A DNA stretch of 64,000 nucleotides from Microbispora rosea (GTDB lineage Bacteria; Actinomycetota; Actinomycetes; Streptosporangiales; Streptosporangiaceae), in the NCBI RefSeq assembly GCF_900156315.1, contig NZ_FTNI01000002.1, positions 372,001 through 436,000 on the forward strand. The letters are read 5' to 3'. This document shows positions 53,209-61,932 of the stretch, piece after piece (positions within the stretch are counted from its first letter, which is position 1; every line of letters begins with the position of its first letter). Below the pieces are notes generated by a model. It saw nothing but the letters and a program-made list of their open reading frames with translations. It was not told the DNA's origin and made no database searches. The translations under genes and the position numbers were made by a program.

Positions 53209-55161
53209 ATGCGGCGCAAGCGTGGCAAAGATGGGGACATGGTCGAGGAAGGCGCTCTGCTCTGGGAACCCACGCCCGACGTCGTACGTGCGGCCCGGAT
53301 CACCCGTTACATGGAACGACTGGGCCGTACGGGGGACTACGAGGACGTCTGGAAGTGGTCGGTCGAGTCTCCGGCCGACTTCTGGACCTCCATATGGGAC
53401 TACTTCGGCGTGGTAGGTACGCGTGGCGACGGGCCCGTCATCCAGGGAACGATGCCGGACGCCGAATGGTTCGCGGGATCGGCCCTGAATTACGCCGAGA
53501 ACGCGCTGCGCGGCCACCCTGGCCGGTCGGCGGTGATTTTCCGCAACGAATCGGGCAGCCGCTGGCAGTACTCGCTCGGTGAGCTCCGCGAGGAGGTCGC
53601 CCGGGTCCGGGCGGGCCTCGTGCGGCTGGGTGTCGGGCGTGGTGACCGGGTCGCCGCCTATGTGCCGAACATCCCCGAGGCCCTCATCGCCTTCCTGGCC
53701 ACCGCCTCGCTTGGGGCGATCTGGTCCTCCTGCTCGCCCGACTTCGGCGCGCCCAGCGTGACCGACCGGTTCGCCCAGATCGAGCCGAAGGTGCTGGTCG
53801 CGGTGGACGGCTACCGCTACGGCGGCAAGGCGTACGACCGGTCGGCGGTGGTGCGCGAGATCGCCGGGAAGCTGCCGACGCTGGAGGCCACCGTATGGAT
53901 TCCAGCGCTCCGCGAGGGCGCGCCCGATGACGCCCCCGATACCGCGTTGAGCTGGGACGACCTGCGTGCCGAGACCGCGCCGCTGGAGTTCGAGCGGGTG
54001 CCCTTCGGCCATCCCCTGTGGGTGCTGTACTCGTCCGGCACCACCGGCCTGCCCAAGCCCATCGTGCACGGCCACGGCGGCATCGTGCTGGAGCACCTCA
54101 AGTCGTTGTCCTTCCACCAGGACCTCGGCGAGGGCGATGTGTTCTTCTGGTACACCACCACGGGCTGGATGATGTGGAACTACCTCATCGGCGGCCTTCT
54201 CGTGGGGTCCACCGTCCTGCTGTACGACGGCAGCGCGGCCCACCCCGACACCGGTGCCCTGTGGCGGCTCGCCGCCGAGGAGGGCGTGACGTACTTCGGT
54301 ACCGGCGCGCCGTACATCATGGCGTCGATGAAGGCCGGCGTGAAGCCGCGGGGGCTCGACCGGCTGCGGGGGATCGGCTCGACCGGCTCGCCGCTGCCGC
54401 CCGAGGGGTTCGCCTGGGTCTACTCGGATGTGCGGCCCGACGTGCAGCTCGGCTCGTTCTCCGGCGGCACCGACGTGTGCACCGGGTTCGTGGGTGCGGT
54501 GCCGCTGCTGCCGATCCGGGCCGGCGTGATCCCGTGCCGCTGCCTCGGCGCGTCCGTCGAGTCCTTCGACCCCGCGGGCGCCTCGATGGTGGGCGAGGTG
54601 GGGGAGCTCGTCATCACCCGGCCCATGCCGTCCATGCCGGTCATGTTCTGGAACGACCCCTCGGGCGACCGCTATCGGGAGTCGTACTTCGCCGACTACC
54701 CGGGTGTCTGGCGGCACGGCGACTGGATCAAGATCCTGCCCGACGGCGGCTGCGTCATCTACGGCCGCTCCGACTCCACCCTGAACCGCGGCGGCGTACG
54801 GATGGGCACCAGCGAGTTCTACCGCGTCGTGGAGCGCTTCGAGGAGATCGCCGACAGCCTCGTCATCGACACCGGGCAGCTCGGCCAGGAGGGCAGGCTG
54901 CTGCTGTTCGTCACCCTGGCCGACGGCGCGTCCCTGTCCGACGAGCTGACGTCTCGCCTGCGTACGGCCCTGCGCACCGAGCTGTCGCCCCGGCACGTGC
55001 CCGACGAGATCCACGTGGTCCCCGGCATCCCGCGCACGCTGTCGGGCAAGAAGCTGGAGGTCCCCGTACGGAAGATCCTGCTCGGCACCCCGGTCGAGAA
55101 GGCCGCCAACCCCGACGCCATGGCCAACCCCGAGGTCCTCACCCACTTCGCGCCGCAGTAG
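53209..55161 (+). CDS. acsA: Acetoacetyl-CoA synthetase
   Basis: A 650-residue acyl-adenylate-forming ligase of the acetoacetate-CoA ligase type. It opens with GALLWEPTPDVVRAARITRY, has the AMP-binding P-loop LYSSGTTGLPKPIVHGHGG, TTTGWMMWNYLIGGL, the hinge region GRSDSTLNRGGVRMGTSEFY, and the C-terminal catalytic Lys in TLSGKKLEVPVRK. It activates acetoacetate (or a similar acid) with ATP and CoA in the cytosol. ATG 53209 has a GGGGAGGG site. ATG 53173, which overlaps the previous stop (ATGA), and ATG 53239 are alternatives. Confidence 0.9.
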   Translation: MRRKRGKDGDMVEEGALLWEPTPDVVRAARITRYMERLGRTGDYEDVWKWSVESPADFWTSIWDYFGVVGTRGDGPVIQGTMPDAEWFAGSALNYAENALRGHPGRSAVIFRNESGSRWQYSLGELREEVARVRAGLVRLGVGRGDRVAAYVPNIPEALIAFLATASLGAIWSSCSPDFGAPSVTDRFAQIEPKVLVAVDGYRYGGKAYDRSAVVREIAGKLPTLEATVWIPALREGAPDDAPDTALSWDDLRAETAPLEFERVPFGHPLWVLYSSGTTGLPKPIVHGHGGIVLEHLKSLSFHQDLGEGDVFFWYTTTGWMMWNYLIGGLLVGSTVLLYDGSAAHPDTGALWRLAAEEGVTYFGTGAPYIMASMKAGVKPRGLDRLRGIGSTGSPLPPEGFAWVYSDVRPDVQLGSFSGGTDVCTGFVGAVPLLPIRAGVIPCRCLGASVESFDPAGASMVGEVGELVITRPMPSMPVMFWNDPSGDRYRESYFADYPGVWRHGDWIKILPDGGCVIYGRSDSTLNRGGVRMGTSEFYRVVERFEEIADSLVIDTGQLGQEGRLLLFVTLADGASLSDELTSRLRTALRTELSPRHVPDEIHVVPGIPRTLSGKKLEVPVRKILLGTPVEKAANPDAMANPEVLTHFAPQ

Positions 55162-55175
55162 TAGGACGAGAACTT

Positions 55176-55221
55176 TATAAGTACACTTCTAAGAAGTCGG
55201 CTTCTTAGAAGTGCACTTATA
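55176..55221. repeat. 46-bp inverted repeat before the ATPase gene
   Basis: Arms 55176-55196 and 55201-55221 (21 bases each) match with one mismatch around the loop tcgg. Smaller palindromes are nested inside (CTTCTAAGAAG, AAGTGCACTT). It is AT-rich, unlike its surroundings, and ends just before the GGGGGT ribosome site of the ATPase gene. There is no T-run, so an operator or element boundary is as likely as a terminator. Confidence 0.85.
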
Positions 55222-55231
55222 TGGGGGTCTC

Positions 55232-56674
55232 ATGAAGCCTGCTCACGTCTTCGACCGCGATCGCGAGTGGGCCGCCCTCAAGGATTTCGCCGAGGCACCG
55301 GCCGCGGAGATGAGGCTGGCGGTGGTGAGTGGTCGGCGCCGCCAGGGCAAGACGTTCCTCCTGCAGGCGCTCGCCGACGTGTGCGGCGGCTTCTATTTCG
55401 TGGCCGTCGAATCCACGTCGGTGGACGCACTCCGGCAGTTCGGTACGGCCGTGGCGGCATACCTGGGGGTGCCGGGCACGCTGGCGTTCGCGAACTGGGA
55501 CGAGGCGATCACCCATCTCCTGGACCACTGCAGTGACCGGTTGATCGTTCTCGACGAGTTCCCGTATCTCATGAAGGCCGATCCCTCGATCCCCTCGATC
55601 CTGCAGCGGGAGATCGACGCCCGGCTCGCGCATCGCGGCACCGGCAGCCGGGTGCGTCTGGTGCTCGCCGGATCCGCCATGTCGGTCATGGGGAAACTCC
55701 TCGCCGGACAGGCGCCGCTACGCGGGCGGGCGTCACTCGACCTGGTGGTACAGCCGTTCGACCACCGTGTGGCGAGGCGGTTCTGGGGCATTGAGGATCC
55801 GCGGCTCGCGCTCCAGCTGAATGCCATCGTGGGCGGGACACCGGCGTACAGAACCGGCTTCGTCGACCACGAGAGCCCGGGCGACGATCTCGACGACTGG
55901 GTCGTCCGGCGCGTGCTCAGTTCCGCGACGCCGCTCTTCCGCGAGGCCCGATACCTGCTGACCAACGAGATGGAGATCCGGGACGAGGCGCTCTACCACG
56001 CCGTCCTCGGCGCCATCGCGGCCGGGAACAACACGCGGGGCGGCATCGCGGGACACATGGAGCGCAAGGCGACGGACATCGCGCATCCGCTCGCCGTTTT
56101 GGAGGACTGTCAGCTCATCCGCAAGGAGATCGACCCGGTACGCAAGCGCTCGCTCTACCGTGTCGCGGAGCCGCTGGTCACGTTCTACGAGGCGATCATG
56201 CGGCCGGCCTGGAGCCTGCTGGAAAGGGGATGGGCCGACCGGGTGTGGCAGTCGGCCAGGCCGAGGTTCACGTCCCAGGTGGTGGGCCCGCACTTCGAGC
56301 ATGTGTGCCGGGAGTTCGCACTCGCCCACGGCTGGAACGGCGAGTTCGCCGCCGAGGTCGCTGCGGGGATCGCGCCCGGGGGCGGCAGGGGGCAGAACAT
56401 CGAGGTCGACGTGATCGCCCTCGCGCCTCAGGACAACCACACGCGCCGGCTCCTGTCCGTCGGCGAGGCGAAGTGGTCAGAGGTCATGCACGTGGGTCAC
56501 CTGAAGCGCCTGGAACAGGCCAGAGACCAACTGCACACGCGCGGGCTCGACACCCGCGACACCGTGCTCGCCCTTTACAGCGGCGCCGGCTTCGACGCCG
56601 CGCTCACCGACGCCGCAGCTCGCGATCCCCGGATCCTCCTGGTCGACCTGCCCATGCTGTACGAGTCAGCGTGA
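55232..56674 (+). CDS. Archaeal-type AAA ATPase with C-terminal PD-(D/E)XK/DUF234 domain
   Basis: A 480-residue protein. The ATPase part has Walker A GRRRQGKT (34-41) and Walker B LIVLDEFPYL (Asp108-Glu109). A winged helix lies near 300-350 (IAGHMERKATDIAHPLAVLE and CQLIRKEIDPVRKRSLYRVA). The C-terminal DUF234/PD-(D/E)XK-like domain has IEVDVIAL (about 390) and VGEAKWSEV (about 410), the D...ExK metal site. This family is best known from archaea and is scattered and mobile in bacteria. The ATG at 55232 has GGGGGT upstream. Role unknown; defence or selfish-element functions have been suggested for relatives. Confidence 0.85.
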   Translation: MKPAHVFDRDREWAALKDFAEAPAAEMRLAVVSGRRRQGKTFLLQALADVCGGFYFVAVESTSVDALRQFGTAVAAYLGVPGTLAFANWDEAITHLLDHCSDRLIVLDEFPYLMKADPSIPSILQREIDARLAHRGTGSRVRLVLAGSAMSVMGKLLAGQAPLRGRASLDLVVQPFDHRVARRFWGIEDPRLALQLNAIVGGTPAYRTGFVDHESPGDDLDDWVVRRVLSSATPLFREARYLLTNEMEIRDEALYHAVLGAIAAGNNTRGGIAGHMERKATDIAHPLAVLEDCQLIRKEIDPVRKRSLYRVAEPLVTFYEAIMRPAWSLLERGWADRVWQSARPRFTSQVVGPHFEHVCREFALAHGWNGEFAAEVAAGIAPGGGRGQNIEVDVIALAPQDNHTRRLLSVGEAKWSEVMHVGHLKRLEQARDQLHTRGLDTRDTVLALYSGAGFDAALTDAAARDPRILLVDLPMLYESA

Positions 56675-57620
56675 TGCCGGTCCGGGTGCTGTGGCCCGGA
56701 CGAAGCGTTCGCCCCATTCGCGGACGTACGCGACGAACTCCGGCGGACCCAGCACCTCGAACTCCGCGCCCACGTTGCCCAGCGCCTGAATCGGCCAGTC
56801 CAGTGAGGTCGAGGTCATCGTGAGCAGGCACCTACGCTCGCCGGCCTCTTCGACCGTCCCCCACTGCCCGACCGCCGTACGCACCCGTGCGGCGGGCGCG
56901 TGCACGAGGGCCTCGACCGCGTACGGCTCGGGCACGCCGCCGGCCGCTCTGACGAACGCCGCCGCGTCCCGGGCGGGCAGGTCGCGCGGGCGGAAGCGGG
57001 ATCCCGCCGGCCGCGCCTCTGTCAGGCGGTCGAGCCGGAAGCTGCGCCAGTCCTGCCTCGCCAGGTCGTAGGCGACCAGATACCAGCGGCGGCCGACGGT
57101 GACCAGCCGGTAGGGCTCGACCTCCCGCGAGGAGGGCTCGCGGCCCCGCGCGGCGTAGGAGAAGCGCAGCCGCTCCTCGTCACGGCAGGCCTGGGCGACG
57201 ACGGTCAGCACGTCCACGGCGACGACCGGTTGCGCCGAGGTCGCGGAGACCATCGCCTTGCTCAGGACGTCCACGCGGCGGCGCAGCCGGGGCGGCATGA
57301 CCTGGACGACCTTGGTGAGGGCGCGGATCGCGGACGCCTCCATGCCCGTGATCGCGCTCCGCGCGGCCTCGCCCATGCCGACGGCGAGCGCGACCGCCTC
57401 CTCCTCGTCGAGCAGCAGCGGCGGCAGTACGGCGCCGGGCGCGAGCTGGTAGCCGCCGTCGGTCCCGCGCGAGGTGTGCACCGGGTATCCCAGCTCCCGC
57501 AGTCGGTCGACGTCACGACGCAGCGTCCGCTCGGAGACGCCGAGCCGGTCGGCCAGCCCAGCGGCGGTGGGTCTGCAGGAGGGACAGCAGCCGGAGGGTG
57601 CGTGAGCTCGTGTTCGCCAT
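56666..57620 (-). pseudogene. WYL-domain transcriptional regulator, frameshifted
   Basis: A YafY-type regulator broken near its 5' end. From ATG 57620 the frame reads MANTSSRTLRLLSLLQTHRR, a typical start, then W at 57560-57558, and soon runs into a stop. The rest (LADRLGVSERTLRRDVDRLR onward) continues in another frame from 57556 to 56666, with the WYL domain containing RLRFSYAARGRE and EPYRLVTVGRRWYLVAYD. Compared with relatives, about four residues between W and LADRL are replaced by a single base, fitting an 11-base deletion. A long open frame starting further upstream gives an unrelated N-terminus. It may be a true pseudogene or an assembly error. Confidence 0.75.
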
Positions 57621-57638
57621 GGTTCCAGTCTGTCCGGA

Positions 57639-57663
57639 CTTCCGGTCGGAAAGTGGCCGGAAG
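57639..57663. promoter_or_regulatory. Inverted repeat in the WYL-oxidoreductase intergenic region
   Basis: CTTCCGG (57639-57645) and CCGGAAG (57657-57663) form an inverted repeat with an 11-base spacer between the divergent WYL and oxidoreductase genes. It is a plausible operator for the WYL regulator. Confidence 0.45.
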
Positions 57664-57707
57664 CCTCCCTAGCGTGGATCTCGAAGCTCTGATCAGGAGG
57701 AACAGGA

Positions 57708-58697
57708 ATGATCACTCGTGAGATCCGGCTGGCCGCGCCCGTCGCCGGCGAGCCGGGCCCCGGCCACTTCACCGTCGCCGAGACCGAGGTGGACGGCGAG
57801 GTGACCGTCAGGACCGACTACGTCGGCCTGGCCGCGACCTACCTGGAGCTGATGCGGGCCGACTGCCGGATCCCGGTGCCCGCCTGGCAGCCCGGTGACC
57901 GCGTGGGAGCCGCCGTCGTGGGGACCGTCGTCCGGTCCGGCAGCCCGGATCTCGCCGTCGGCGATCTGGTGCAGTCGATGACCGGCTGGAGCGAATACTC
58001 CGCGGGCCCGGCCGCGCAGTACGTCAAGCTCGACCGGGGGCTCTTCCCCGACCCCTCCTATCACCTGGGCCAGGGCGTGACGGCCTACTACGGGATGGCC
58101 GACGTCGCCGCCGTAGGGGAGGGGGATGTGGTGTTCGTCTCGGGCGCGGCCGGCGGGGTCGGCTCGCTGGCCGGGCAGATCGCCAAGTGCCGGGGCGCGG
58201 CCAGGGTGATCGGCAGCGCGGGCAGCCCGGCGAAGGCCGCCTATCTGGTCGACGAGCTCGGCTATGACGCCGCCTTCGACTACCACGACGGTCCGGTGGC
58301 CGACCGGCTGCGAGAGCTCGCGCCCGAGGGCATCACGGTCTTCTTCGACGTCGTGGGCGGGGAGCAGTACGACGCGGCGGTCCGGGCGGCGCGTCCCGGC
58401 GCCCGCTTCGCGCTGTGCGGCTCCCTGTCCCACCAGCTCGGCGGCGATGCCGACCGCTTCCCCGAGCCGGACCGCGCGGCGGCCGGGGCCCGGGGCATCG
58501 AGCTGCTGCCGTTCTCCTGTCACCACACGCCGGAACAGGTCGCGGCCTGGCGCGAGTACTTCACCCGCTGGCTGGCGGAAGGCCGTTTCGTCTTTCCGCA
58601 GACGGTCGTCGAGGGCGGCATCGAGCAGGTGCCGGAGGCGTTCCTGTCCCTGCTCAAGGGCTCCTATCGGGGCAACGTCGCGGTGCGGCTGGCGTGA
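57708..58697 (+). CDS. Zinc-independent MDR-family NADP-dependent oxidoreductase
   Basis: A 329-residue medium-chain reductase. The N-terminal GroES-like part is followed by a Rossmann domain with FVSGAAGGVGSLAGQIAKCR (about 143-162) and GYDAAFDYHDGP. Catalytic zinc ligands are absent, so it belongs with the alkenal/one oxidoreductases and CurA-like enzymes that reduce carbon-carbon double bonds with NADPH. The ATG has an AGGAGGAACAGG site. It is divergent from the WYL regulator, which probably controlled it, and its stop overlaps the next gene (GTGA). Confidence 0.88.
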   Translation: MITREIRLAAPVAGEPGPGHFTVAETEVDGEVTVRTDYVGLAATYLELMRADCRIPVPAWQPGDRVGAAVVGTVVRSGSPDLAVGDLVQSMTGWSEYSAGPAAQYVKLDRGLFPDPSYHLGQGVTAYYGMADVAAVGEGDVVFVSGAAGGVGSLAGQIAKCRGAARVIGSAGSPAKAAYLVDELGYDAAFDYHDGPVADRLRELAPEGITVFFDVVGGEQYDAAVRAARPGARFALCGSLSHQLGGDADRFPEPDRAAAGARGIELLPFSCHHTPEQVAAWREYFTRWLAEGRFVFPQTVVEGGIEQVPEAFLSLLKGSYRGNVAVRLA

Positions 58698-59773
58698 GCG
58701 TGCTTTCCCTGCGTGCGCTCAACCGGGCGCTGTTGCACCGGCAGTTCCTGATGGAGCGCACCCGCCGCACCGCGCTGCAGGTGCTCGGACACCTGGTCGC
58801 CATGCAGGCCCAGGAGCCGAACTGGCCCTACGTCGGGCTGTGGAGCCGCGTCGACGGCTTCACCCAGGCCCAGCTGAGCGTCCTGCTGGAGGAGCGGACG
58901 GTGGTCCGCTCGGCGCTGCTGCGCAGCACCCAGCACCTGGCCGTGTCCGGCGACTTCCGCCGGTTCCGGCCCGTGCTGCAACCGGTCCTCGACCGTACGG
59001 CGAGCACGCCGTACTTCAGGCGGGTGAGCGGGGGACTCGACACCGGCGCGCTCACGGCGGCCGGAGCGCGGATCCTGGCGGGCCGGACGCTGCCCCGGCG
59101 GGAGCTGGCCCGGCTGCTGGCGCTGCGCCACCCCGGCCGGGAGGGGAAGATCCTGGCCGGGGAGGTGGAGCTGAGAAGCCCGCTGGTCCACACCCCCGAG
59201 ACCGCGACGTGGGGCCGCTGGGGCACCCGGAACGCCGTCTCGGTCACCCGCGCCGAGGACTGGCTCGGCGCGCCCATGACACCGGCCCCGGTCCAGGAAC
59301 TCGTCCGCCGCTATCTGGCGGCCTACGGCCCGGCCGGCGTGATGGACGTGCAGGCGTGGTCGGGGCTGACGCGGCTGCGCGAGGTGATCCAGACCATGCG
59401 CGGCGAGCTGCGCTGCTGTCGCGACCCCGAAGGCAGGGAGCTGTTCGACCTGGAGACCGCGCCGGAGCCGCCCGACCCCGGCACACCTGTTCCCGTGCGG
59501 TTCCTGCCCGCCTTCGACAACCTGCTGCTCGGCCACGCCGACCGGACCCGCGTGATCAGTGACGCCGACCGCAAGCGGGTGATGCCGGGCGCGGCGATGG
59601 TGCTGCCGACCTTCCTCGTGGACGGGTTCGTCCACGGCAGCTGGTCGGTCAAGGACGGCACGCTGCGGCTCGTCCCGTTCCGGCCGTTGCGGGCGGCCGA
59701 AAGGGACGCGGTGGCGGAGGAGGCCGAACGCCTGCTGCCGTTCCTGGGGGCCGCGAACATCGCGTACGGGTGA
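58694..59773 (+). CDS. YcaQ-like winged-helix DNA-binding protein (second copy)
   Basis: A 359-residue PF06224 protein. Family stretches are RALNRALLHRQFLMER, HLVAMQAQEPNWPYVGLWSR, VVRSALLRSTQHLAVSGDF and the C-terminal FLPAFDNLLLGHADRTRVI followed by PTFLVDGFVHGSW. The QAQ where QxD occurs in AlkZ differs, so glycosylase activity is uncertain. GTG 58694 gives a GTGA overlap with the oxidoreductase gene. It is only distantly related to the 18 kb paralogue; this subgroup is very common in actinomycetes. Confidence 0.83.
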   Translation: MSVLSLRALNRALLHRQFLMERTRRTALQVLGHLVAMQAQEPNWPYVGLWSRVDGFTQAQLSVLLEERTVVRSALLRSTQHLAVSGDFRRFRPVLQPVLDRTASTPYFRRVSGGLDTGALTAAGARILAGRTLPRRELARLLALRHPGREGKILAGEVELRSPLVHTPETATWGRWGTRNAVSVTRAEDWLGAPMTPAPVQELVRRYLAAYGPAGVMDVQAWSGLTRLREVIQTMRGELRCCRDPEGRELFDLETAPEPPDPGTPVPVRFLPAFDNLLLGHADRTRVISDADRKRVMPGAAMVLPTFLVDGFVHGSWSVKDGTLRLVPFRPLRAAERDAVAEEAERLLPFLGAANIAYG

Positions 59774-59815
59774 GGCGGTCAGGGGACGAGGACGTACGCC
59801 CGGGGTTGAATCACT

Positions 59816-60316
59816 TCATGTGGTGGACGTCGCCAGGACGTGTTCGTACGCCTCCTGCAGCAACTGGGACGCGCGCGGGCGGCCGGGGTCGGGGCGGGGG
59901 ATGCCGAGGTGCGCCTCGCGCAGCTCGTCCATCAGGTTCTCCCACAGTGGTGGGCCGCCCTCCTCCAGCAGCTGCGCGCGGATGGTCAGCTCCGGTGTCG
60001 TCGGACGGTGCCGCAGGCCCCACGAGCCGAGTGCGACCATGATCGGAACCGTCTGGATGCCCGCCTCGGTGAGGCTGTAGGTTCCTCGCCGTCCCCGCCC
60101 CGCGTCCTCGTGGGTCAGCAGGCCACCGGCGACGAGCGCCTTGAGGCGGCTGCTGAGGATGTTCGACGCGATCGCCTCGTCGGAGTTGGCGAGCAGGTCA
60201 CGGAAGTGCCGCCGCCCGCCGAAGATCACATCGCGCAGGACGATGAGGCTCCACCTGTCGCCGAGGGCCTCCACCGCCGCATTGATCGCGCACCCCGACC
60301 GCGGCTCGTGTCGCAT
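59816..60316 (-). CDS. HxlR-family transcriptional regulator
   Basis: A 166-residue MarR/HxlR-type winged-helix protein. It has the HxlR opening SGCAINAAVEALGDRWSLIV with a Cys that can sense redox or electrophiles, then LRDVIFGGRRHFRDLL, ILSSRLKALVAGGLL and YSLTEAG. It is divergent from the reductase and hydrolase genes, and the 97-base gap holds repeated heptamers. It probably represses these genes and itself. Confidence 0.88.
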   Translation of the reverse strand: MRHEPRSGCAINAAVEALGDRWSLIVLRDVIFGGRRHFRDLLANSDEAIASNILSSRLKALVAGGLLTHEDAGRGRRGTYSLTEAGIQTVPIMVALGSWGLRHRPTTPELTIRAQLLEEGGPPLWENLMDELREAHLGIPRPDPGRPRASQLLQEAYEHVLATSTT

Positions 60317-60331
60317 GACCGACCTCCAACT

Positions 60332-60389
60332 GATTGCGTTTTGCCACCACCTAGTCTACGGTTATTTCTAGTAGTTGCAATCCGCAATC
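60332..60389. promoter_or_regulatory. Repeated heptamers between hxlR-like and reductase genes
   Basis: GATTGCG (60332-60338) and, inverted, TGCAATC (60376-60382) and CGCAATC (60383-60389). They frame the probable divergent promoters and look like binding sites for the HxlR protein. Confidence 0.5.
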
Positions 60390-60413
60390 GCTACCGAAGC
60401 CAGGAGACCAGCA

Positions 60414-61058
60414 ATGTCTCGCGTCAGAGTCCACAACTTCGCCGTCTCTCTGGACGGCTTCGCCACGGGCGAGGGGCAGAGCCTCGACGAGCCGTTCGGC
60501 CACGCCGGTGGGCGGCTCCACGAGTGGTTCTTCGACACCCGGGTCTTCCTCGCCATGCAGGGGAAGACCGGTGGCAGCGCCGGGGTCGACGACGCCGTGG
60601 CCCGCACCTGGAACGAGGGCGTCGGCGCGGAGATCATGGGCCGCAACAAGTTCGGGCCGCAGCGGGGCCCGTGGGAGGACCACGAGTGGACCGGATGGTG
60701 GGGTCCGAACCCGCCGTTCCACACGCCGGTCTTCGTCCTGACCCATCACCCCCGGCCCTCGATCGAGATGGAGGGGGGCACCACGTTCCACTTCGTCGAC
60801 GGCGGTCCCGAGGAGGCGCTGCGGCAGGCGCGCGAGGCCGCGGGCGATCTCGACGTGCGGATCGGCGGCGGGCCGAGCACCGTCCGCCAGTTCCTGGCCG
60901 CGGACCTGGTCGACCACATGCACGTCGCCGTCGTCCCGATCGTCCTGGGCCGCGGCGAACGCCTGTGGGACGGGCTCGAAGGGCTCGAGGAGCGCTTCGG
61001 GATCGAGTCCGTGACCACCCCGAGCGGCATCACCCACATGACCTTCACGCGACGGTAG
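60414..61058 (+). CDS. RibD C-terminal/dihydrofolate-reductase-like protein
   Basis: A 214-residue protein of the RibD C-terminal/DHFR-like family. It has VHNFAVSLDGFATGEGQSL, GAEIMGRNKFGPQRGPW, VFVLTHHPRPSIEMEGGTTF and GDLDVRIGGGPSTVRQFLAA, a NADPH-binding GGG region. Such stand-alone proteins are NADPH-dependent reductases of unknown substrate, not true folate or riboflavin enzymes. The ATG has an AGGAGA site. It lies 20 bases before the hydrolase gene and is divergent from the HxlR gene. Confidence 0.87.
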   Translation: MSRVRVHNFAVSLDGFATGEGQSLDEPFGHAGGRLHEWFFDTRVFLAMQGKTGGSAGVDDAVARTWNEGVGAEIMGRNKFGPQRGPWEDHEWTGWWGPNPPFHTPVFVLTHHPRPSIEMEGGTTFHFVDGGPEEALRQAREAAGDLDVRIGGGPSTVRQFLAADLVDHMHVAVVPIVLGRGERLWDGLEGLEERFGIESVTTPSGITHMTFTRR

Positions 61059-61078
61059 ACCCTGAAAGGCTGACGGAC

Positions 61079-61870
61079 ATGACCGAGAACATCACTTCGA
61101 AGGACGGCACGACCCTCGCCGTCGACACGATCGGCCAGGGCGCGCCGGTGATCCTCGTCGGCGGCGCGTTCAACGACCGCTCCACCGTGGCCGGGCTCGG
61201 CGCCGAACTCGCGCCGGCGTTCACCGTCGTGACCTACGACCGGCGCGGCCGGGTGGCCAGCGACGACAAGAGCGACGACTACCGGGTCGCCAACGAGGTC
61301 GACGACCTGGCGGCCGTCATCGAGCACGTGGGCGGCCGGGCCTCGGCGTTCGGCCACTCCTCGGGCGCGGTCCTCGTGCTGGAGGGGGCCATGCGCGGGC
61401 TGCCGATCGACCGGGTGGCCGTCTACGAGCCGCCGTACTGCGCGGACGAGAACCAGCCGAGGCCGGCGGCCGACATCTACGACCGGCTCACGGCCCTGGT
61501 GGCCGCCGGTGACCGCGACGGCGCGGTGGAGCTGTTCCTCCACGAGGCGGTCGGGGTCCCGGCCGAGGCGATCGCCGGGATGAAGGCCGGGGAGGGGTGG
61601 GCGTTCCTGGCCGACAAGGCGCCCAGCCTGCCGTACGACGTGCTGGTCAGCGCGCCCTGGCAGGTGATGCCGTTCGATCGGCTCGCCGCCGTCGGCGTGC
61701 CGGTGCTGGCGGTCTACGGCGACCAGACCGCGCCGAACCTGGCGGAGGGGACGAAGGCCGTCGCGGCGGCCGTGCCCGGCGCCGAACTGCAGGTGATGCC
61801 CGGAGAGGACCACGGAGTGTTGCAGCGGCCGGCGGCGCTGGCGCAGCTCCTCGCGAAGTTCCTCGGCTGA
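61079..61870 (+). CDS. Alpha/beta hydrolase
   Basis: A 263-residue alpha/beta hydrolase. The oxyanion region is PVILVGGAFNDRS, the nucleophile elbow is FGHSSGAVLVLEG (Ser near 93), the acid is likely Asp in LAVYGDQTAP (about 213), and the His is in PGEDHGVLQRP (about 243). The substrate is unknown; close actinobacterial relatives are annotated only as hydrolases. It is the second gene of the reductase operon and likely HxlR-controlled. Confidence 0.87.
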   Translation: MTENITSKDGTTLAVDTIGQGAPVILVGGAFNDRSTVAGLGAELAPAFTVVTYDRRGRVASDDKSDDYRVANEVDDLAAVIEHVGGRASAFGHSSGAVLVLEGAMRGLPIDRVAVYEPPYCADENQPRPAADIYDRLTALVAAGDRDGAVELFLHEAVGVPAEAIAGMKAGEGWAFLADKAPSLPYDVLVSAPWQVMPFDRLAAVGVPVLAVYGDQTAPNLAEGTKAVAAAVPGAELQVMPGEDHGVLQRPAALAQLLAKFLG

Positions 61871-61932
61871 CGCGGTCTGCCCGGATCCGAGGCTGGGAAA
61901 TTGTCGGAGCGGGCGGATACCGTCGGAGCGGC

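Noticed and set aside
56666..57772. An intact WYL regulator starting at 57772
   Set aside because: The N-terminal part would overlap the divergent oxidoreductase gene and has no family similarity; the proper start is in another frame at 57620.
60351..60375. A third dre site near tagtctac
   Set aside because: It lacks the GGTCTAGACC-type symmetry and sits in an HxlR-controlled region.
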